A stretch of 64,000 nt of DNA, taken from assembly GCF_028993615.1 (NCBI RefSeq), contig NZ_CP118632.1, positions 930,001 through 994,000 of the forward strand, in the 5' to 3' direction. How positions within the stretch are numbered: the stretch's first letter is position 1; every line of letters begins with the position of its first letter. The notes beneath the pieces are model-generated. The model made no database searches, had not been told where the DNA came from, and saw nothing but the letters and a program-made list of their open reading frames with translations. The translations under genes were made by a program, and so were the position numbers. The stretch comes from Herbaspirillum sp. WKF16 (GTDB lineage: Bacteria; Pseudomonadota; Gammaproteobacteria; Burkholderiales; Burkholderiaceae_D). Below, one piece after another: positions 61,577 through 64,000 of this stretch.

Positions 61577-62650
61577 ATGAAGATCAAATCGGTATTGACC
61601 GGGCTGGCGCTCGGCTTGGGCGTCACCCTGATGTCCGTCAGCGCGCAGGTCAGCGCGCAATCGAAGTCGCTGGTCGGTGTGGCGATGCCCACCAAGTCCT
61701 CGGCGCGCTGGATCGCCGACGGCAACAACATGGTGAAGGTCCTGAAAGAGAAGGGCTACAACACCGACCTGCAATACGCGGAAGACGACATCCCCAACCA
61801 GCTGTCCCAGATCGAGAACATGCTGACCAAGGGCGCCAAGGTGCTGGTGATCGCCGCCATCGACGGCACCACCCTGACCGACGTGCTGCAGAAAGCCGCC
61901 GACAAGGGCGTCAAGGTCATCGCCTATGACCGCCTGATCCGCGGTTCCAAGAACGTCGACTACTACGCCACCTTCGACAACTTCCAGGTCGGCGTGCTGC
62001 AGGCGCAGTCGCTGGAAAAGGCCCTGGGCCTGAAGGACGGCAAGGGTCCGTTCAACATCGAACTGTTCGGCGGCTCCTCGGATGACAACAACGCCTTCTT
62101 CTTCTACAACGGCGCCATGTCGGTCCTGAAGCCCTACATCGACAGCGGCAAGCTGGTGGTGCGCTCCAAGCAGATGGGCATGGACAAGGTCGCGACCCTG
62201 CGCTGGGATCCGGCAACCGCCCAGGCCCGCATGGACAACCTGCTGTCGGCCTACTACACCAACGCCAAGGTGAACGCGGTGCTGTCGCCGTATGACGGCC
62301 TGTCGATCGGCATCCTGTCGTCGCTGCGCGGCGTGGGTTACGGTTCGGCGTCGCAGCCGTTCCCGTTCGTGTCGGGCCAGGATGCTGAAGTACCGTCGGT
62401 GAAGTCCATCATCCGCGGCGAGCAGTATTCGACCATCTTCAAGGACACCCGCGAACTGGCGAAGGTCACCGTGGGCATGGTCGACGCGGTGCTGGGCGGC
62501 AAGCAGCCGCAGATCAACGACACCAAGACCTACAACAACGGCGTGAAGGTCGTGCCTTCCTTCCTGTTGAAGCCGGTCGTCGTCGACAAGAGCAACTGGA
62601 AGCCTGTGCTGATCGACAGCGGCTATTACACCGAAGCCCAGGTCAAGTAA
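61577..62650 (+). CDS. chvE: Multiple sugar-binding protein ChvE
   Basis: A 357-residue periplasmic sugar receptor. A Sec signal ends near VSA-QS (residue 28). It is close to Chv[30 protein letters not shown] and [32 protein letters not shown], cited as landmarks, then [19 protein letters not shown] and [17 protein letters not shown]. ChvE binds glucose, galactose, arabinose and xylose, and in Agrobacterium also works with VirA in virulence sensing. The gguA-type ATPase follows at 62879; the gguB permease should lie past the window. AGGAGAC precedes the ATG. Confidence 0.94.
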   Translation: MKIKSVLTGLALGLGVTLMSVSAQVSAQSKSLVGVAMPTKSSARWIADGNNMVKVLKEKGYNTDLQYAEDDIPNQLSQIENMLTKGAKVLVIAAIDGTTLTDVLQKAADKGVKVIAYDRLIRGSKNVDYYATFDNFQVGVLQAQSLEKALGLKDGKGPFNIELFGGSSDDNNAFFFYNGAMSVLKPYIDSGKLVVRSKQMGMDKVATLRWDPATAQARMDNLLSAYYTNAKVNAVLSPYDGLSIGILSSLRGVGYGSASQPFPFVSGQDAEVPSVKSIIRGEQYSTIFKDTRELAKVTVGMVDAVLGGKQPQINDTKTYNNGVKVVPSFLLKPVVVDKSNWKPVLIDSGYYTEAQVK

Positions 62651-62752
62651 GCACGAGCGGGCGGCCTGTCGGGCAGTATCGCGGGAAACTGAACATGCTG
62701 AACATGCGCCGCCCGCTGAATTTTCCGCAAGACCAGCAATCATAAGAACAGC

Positions 62753-62778
62753 ATAGTCCCGCACCTGTGCGGGACTAT
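62753..62778 (+). other. Intergenic hairpin between chvE and gguA
   Basis: ATAGTCCCGCAC-CT-GTGCGGGACTAT, a 12-bp perfect stem without a T tract. A second, longer-range pairing (AGCGGGCGGC at 62656 with GCCGCCCGCT at 62708) lies just upstream. They may stabilise chvE mRNA. Confidence 0.65.
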
Positions 62779-62878
62779 TGCATTCAGGAAGCTGCGCTTG
62801 CGTCCAAGCAACGCAGACGAGACGAAAAAGCCCGGCCCCGCCACGAACGGATGGCCGGCAGAACAAGAGGTCCGCATC

Positions 62879-64000
62879 ATGAGCAACATTCTGGAAATGC
62901 GCAGCATCGAGAAGAGTTTCCCGGGTGTGAAGGCGTTGAACAACGTCAACCTGGCGGTGCGCGAAGGCGAGATCCACGCCATCGTCGGCGAGAACGGCGC
63001 CGGCAAATCCACGCTGATGAAAGTCCTTTCCGGCGTCTATCCCCACGGTTCCTATTCCGGCGACATCGTCTACAAGGGCGACGTGCGCTCCTTCAAGGAC
63101 ATCCGCGACAGCGAACACCTGGGCATCATCATCATCCACCAGGAGCTGGCGCTGGTGCCGCTGCTGTCGGTGATGGAAAACCTGTTCCTGGGCAACGAGC
63201 AGGCCCGCGGCGGCGTCATCGACTGGGAGCAATCCTACGCGCGCGCCAAGGAGCTGCTGGCCAAGGTCGGCCTGAAAGAGTCGCCGCTGACCAAGGTCGG
63301 CGACCTGGGCGTGGGCAAGCAGCAGTTGATCGAGATCGCCAAGGCGCTGTCCAAGGAAGTCAAGCTGCTGATCCTGGACGAACCCACCGCCAGCCTGAAC
63401 GAGAGCGACAGCGACGCCTTGCTGGAACTGCTGCTGGAGCTGAAGACCCAGGGCATTTCCTCGATCCTGATCTCGCACAAGTTGAACGAAATCTCCAAAG
63501 TCGCCGATTCGATCACCGTGCTGCGCGACGGCTCCACCGTCGACACCTTCGACTGCCGCGCCGAGCCGATCAGCGAAGACCGCATCATCCAGCACATGGT
63601 CGGACGCGAGATGGCCGACCGCTATCCGCAGCGCGAGCCGCAACTGGGCGACATCATCTTCGAAGTGCGCGACTGGCGCGTGCACCATCCCCTGCATTCC
63701 GACCGCCTGGCCATCAAGGACGTCAACATGAGCGTGCGCGCCGGCGAGATCGTCGGCATCGCGGGCCTGATGGGCGCCGGCCGCACCGAGCTGGCCAAGA
63801 GCATCTTCGGCCGCGCCTACGGCAAGAAGATCACCGGCCAGGCCTTCCTGCACGGCAAGGAAGTCGACCTGTCGAGCATCCAGAAGGCCATCGCGCACGG
63901 CATCGCCTACGTCACCGAAGACCGCAAGGGCGACGGCCTGGTGCTGGAAGAAGACATCAAGAAAAACATCTCGCTGGCCAACCTGGGCGGCGTCTCCGAG
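62879..64000 (+). CDS. gguA: Sugar ABC transporter ATP-binding protein GguA, 5' part
   Basis: The first 374 residues of an ATPase that runs off the right edge. The first ABC domain has Walker [11 protein letters not shown] (38-47), signature region [16 protein letters not shown] and Walker [15 protein letters not shown]. The second domain begins with the degenerate Walker [14 protein letters not shown]. The layout and wording match GguA/MmsA, the partner of ChvE. ATG at 62879 is preceded by AAGAGG. It energises uptake of the sugars bound by ChvE. Confidence 0.93.
   Translation, partial: MSNILEMRSIEKSFPGVKALNNVNLAVREGEIHAIVGENGAGKSTLMKVLSGVYPHGSYSGDIVYKGDVRSFKDIRDSEHLGIIIIHQELALVPLLSVMENLFLGNEQARGGVIDWEQSYARAKELLAKVGLKESPLTKVGDLGVGKQQLIEIAKALSKEVKLLILDEPTASLNESDSDALLELLLELKTQGISSILISHKLNEISKVADSITVLRDGSTVDTFDCRAEPISEDRIIQHMVGREMADRYPQREPQLGDIIFEVRDWRVHHPLHSDRLAIKDVNMSVRAGEIVGIAGLMGAGRTELAKSIFGRAYGKKITGQAFLHGKEVDLSSIQKAIAHGIAYVTEDRKGDGLVLEEDIKKNISLANLGGVSE

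Noticed and set aside
61556..63898. A 780-codon minus-strand frame opposite chvE and gguA
   Set aside because: Long antisense frames are common opposite strongly biased GC-rich genes. Both plus-strand genes are recognised along their full length.

Overview
The window reads as a chromosomal segment of a GC-rich betaproteobacterium. The gene content points to the Oxalobacteraceae and most probably Herbaspirillum: a ChvE/GguA sugar importer, many LysR and MFS pairs, a Gram-negative trimeric porin, a DUF4148 protein, groES-groEL behind a CIRCE operator, and TRAP and ABC solute-binding proteins for plant-derived compounds. The genus is an inference from gene content. No rRNA, tRNA, CRISPR array, complete IS element or prophage was seen.

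Layout. 1-1161: the start of a fosmidomycin-resistance type MFS exporter, divergent from an AraC regulator. 1195-7462: a small exported protein, then an RpiR regulator followed by a class III aminotransferase, an amino-acid binding protein, a carboxymuconolactone-decarboxylase family enzyme and two GltJ/GltK-like permeases. Three GCAAC-N4-GTTGC palindromes mark the regulator and the operon; two of them bracket a good sigma70 promoter. 7635-9464: an orphan 609-residue protein. 9477-15095: a LacI regulator divergent from a TRAP binding protein, a VOC protein, a RuBisCO-like protein and a DUF1537 sugar-acid kinase. This looks like a branched or four-carbon sugar-acid catabolic operon related to the known D-apionate routes. 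It is followed by a 40-residue exported peptide gene with its own terminator and a truncated chemoreceptor.

16249-33068 is mixed metabolism and regulation: DsrE protein, LysR with a flavin-binding oxidase and a VanB-type reductase, AidB, CysM, a small helix-turn-helix protein with repeated sites in its leader, DUF1415, YaeQ, a TonB receptor joined to an APH-type kinase, MltB, a histone-deacetylase-like enzyme, and LysR with a DHA2 efflux pump. 33199-43478: YlqF, a 210-bp MITE-like insertion that splits a bidirectional terminator, metNIQ, a DUF4148 protein, a YefM-YoeB toxin-antitoxin pair, a porin, a YeeE/YedE pair and groES-groEL.

43753-51884: LysR-MFS-M81 metallopeptidase, map with a ParD-like gene, and cupin-LysR-MFS. 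52275-64000 is a sugar region: dgoD, dgoA, dgoK and galM on the minus strand, divergent from a galactofuranose-type ABC importer (binding protein, ATPase, two permeases), then chvE and the start of gguA. Together these would import aldoses such as galactose or arabinose and degrade galactonate through 2-keto-3-deoxy-galactonate. Inverted pairs of REP-like palindromes sit in three intergenic gaps.
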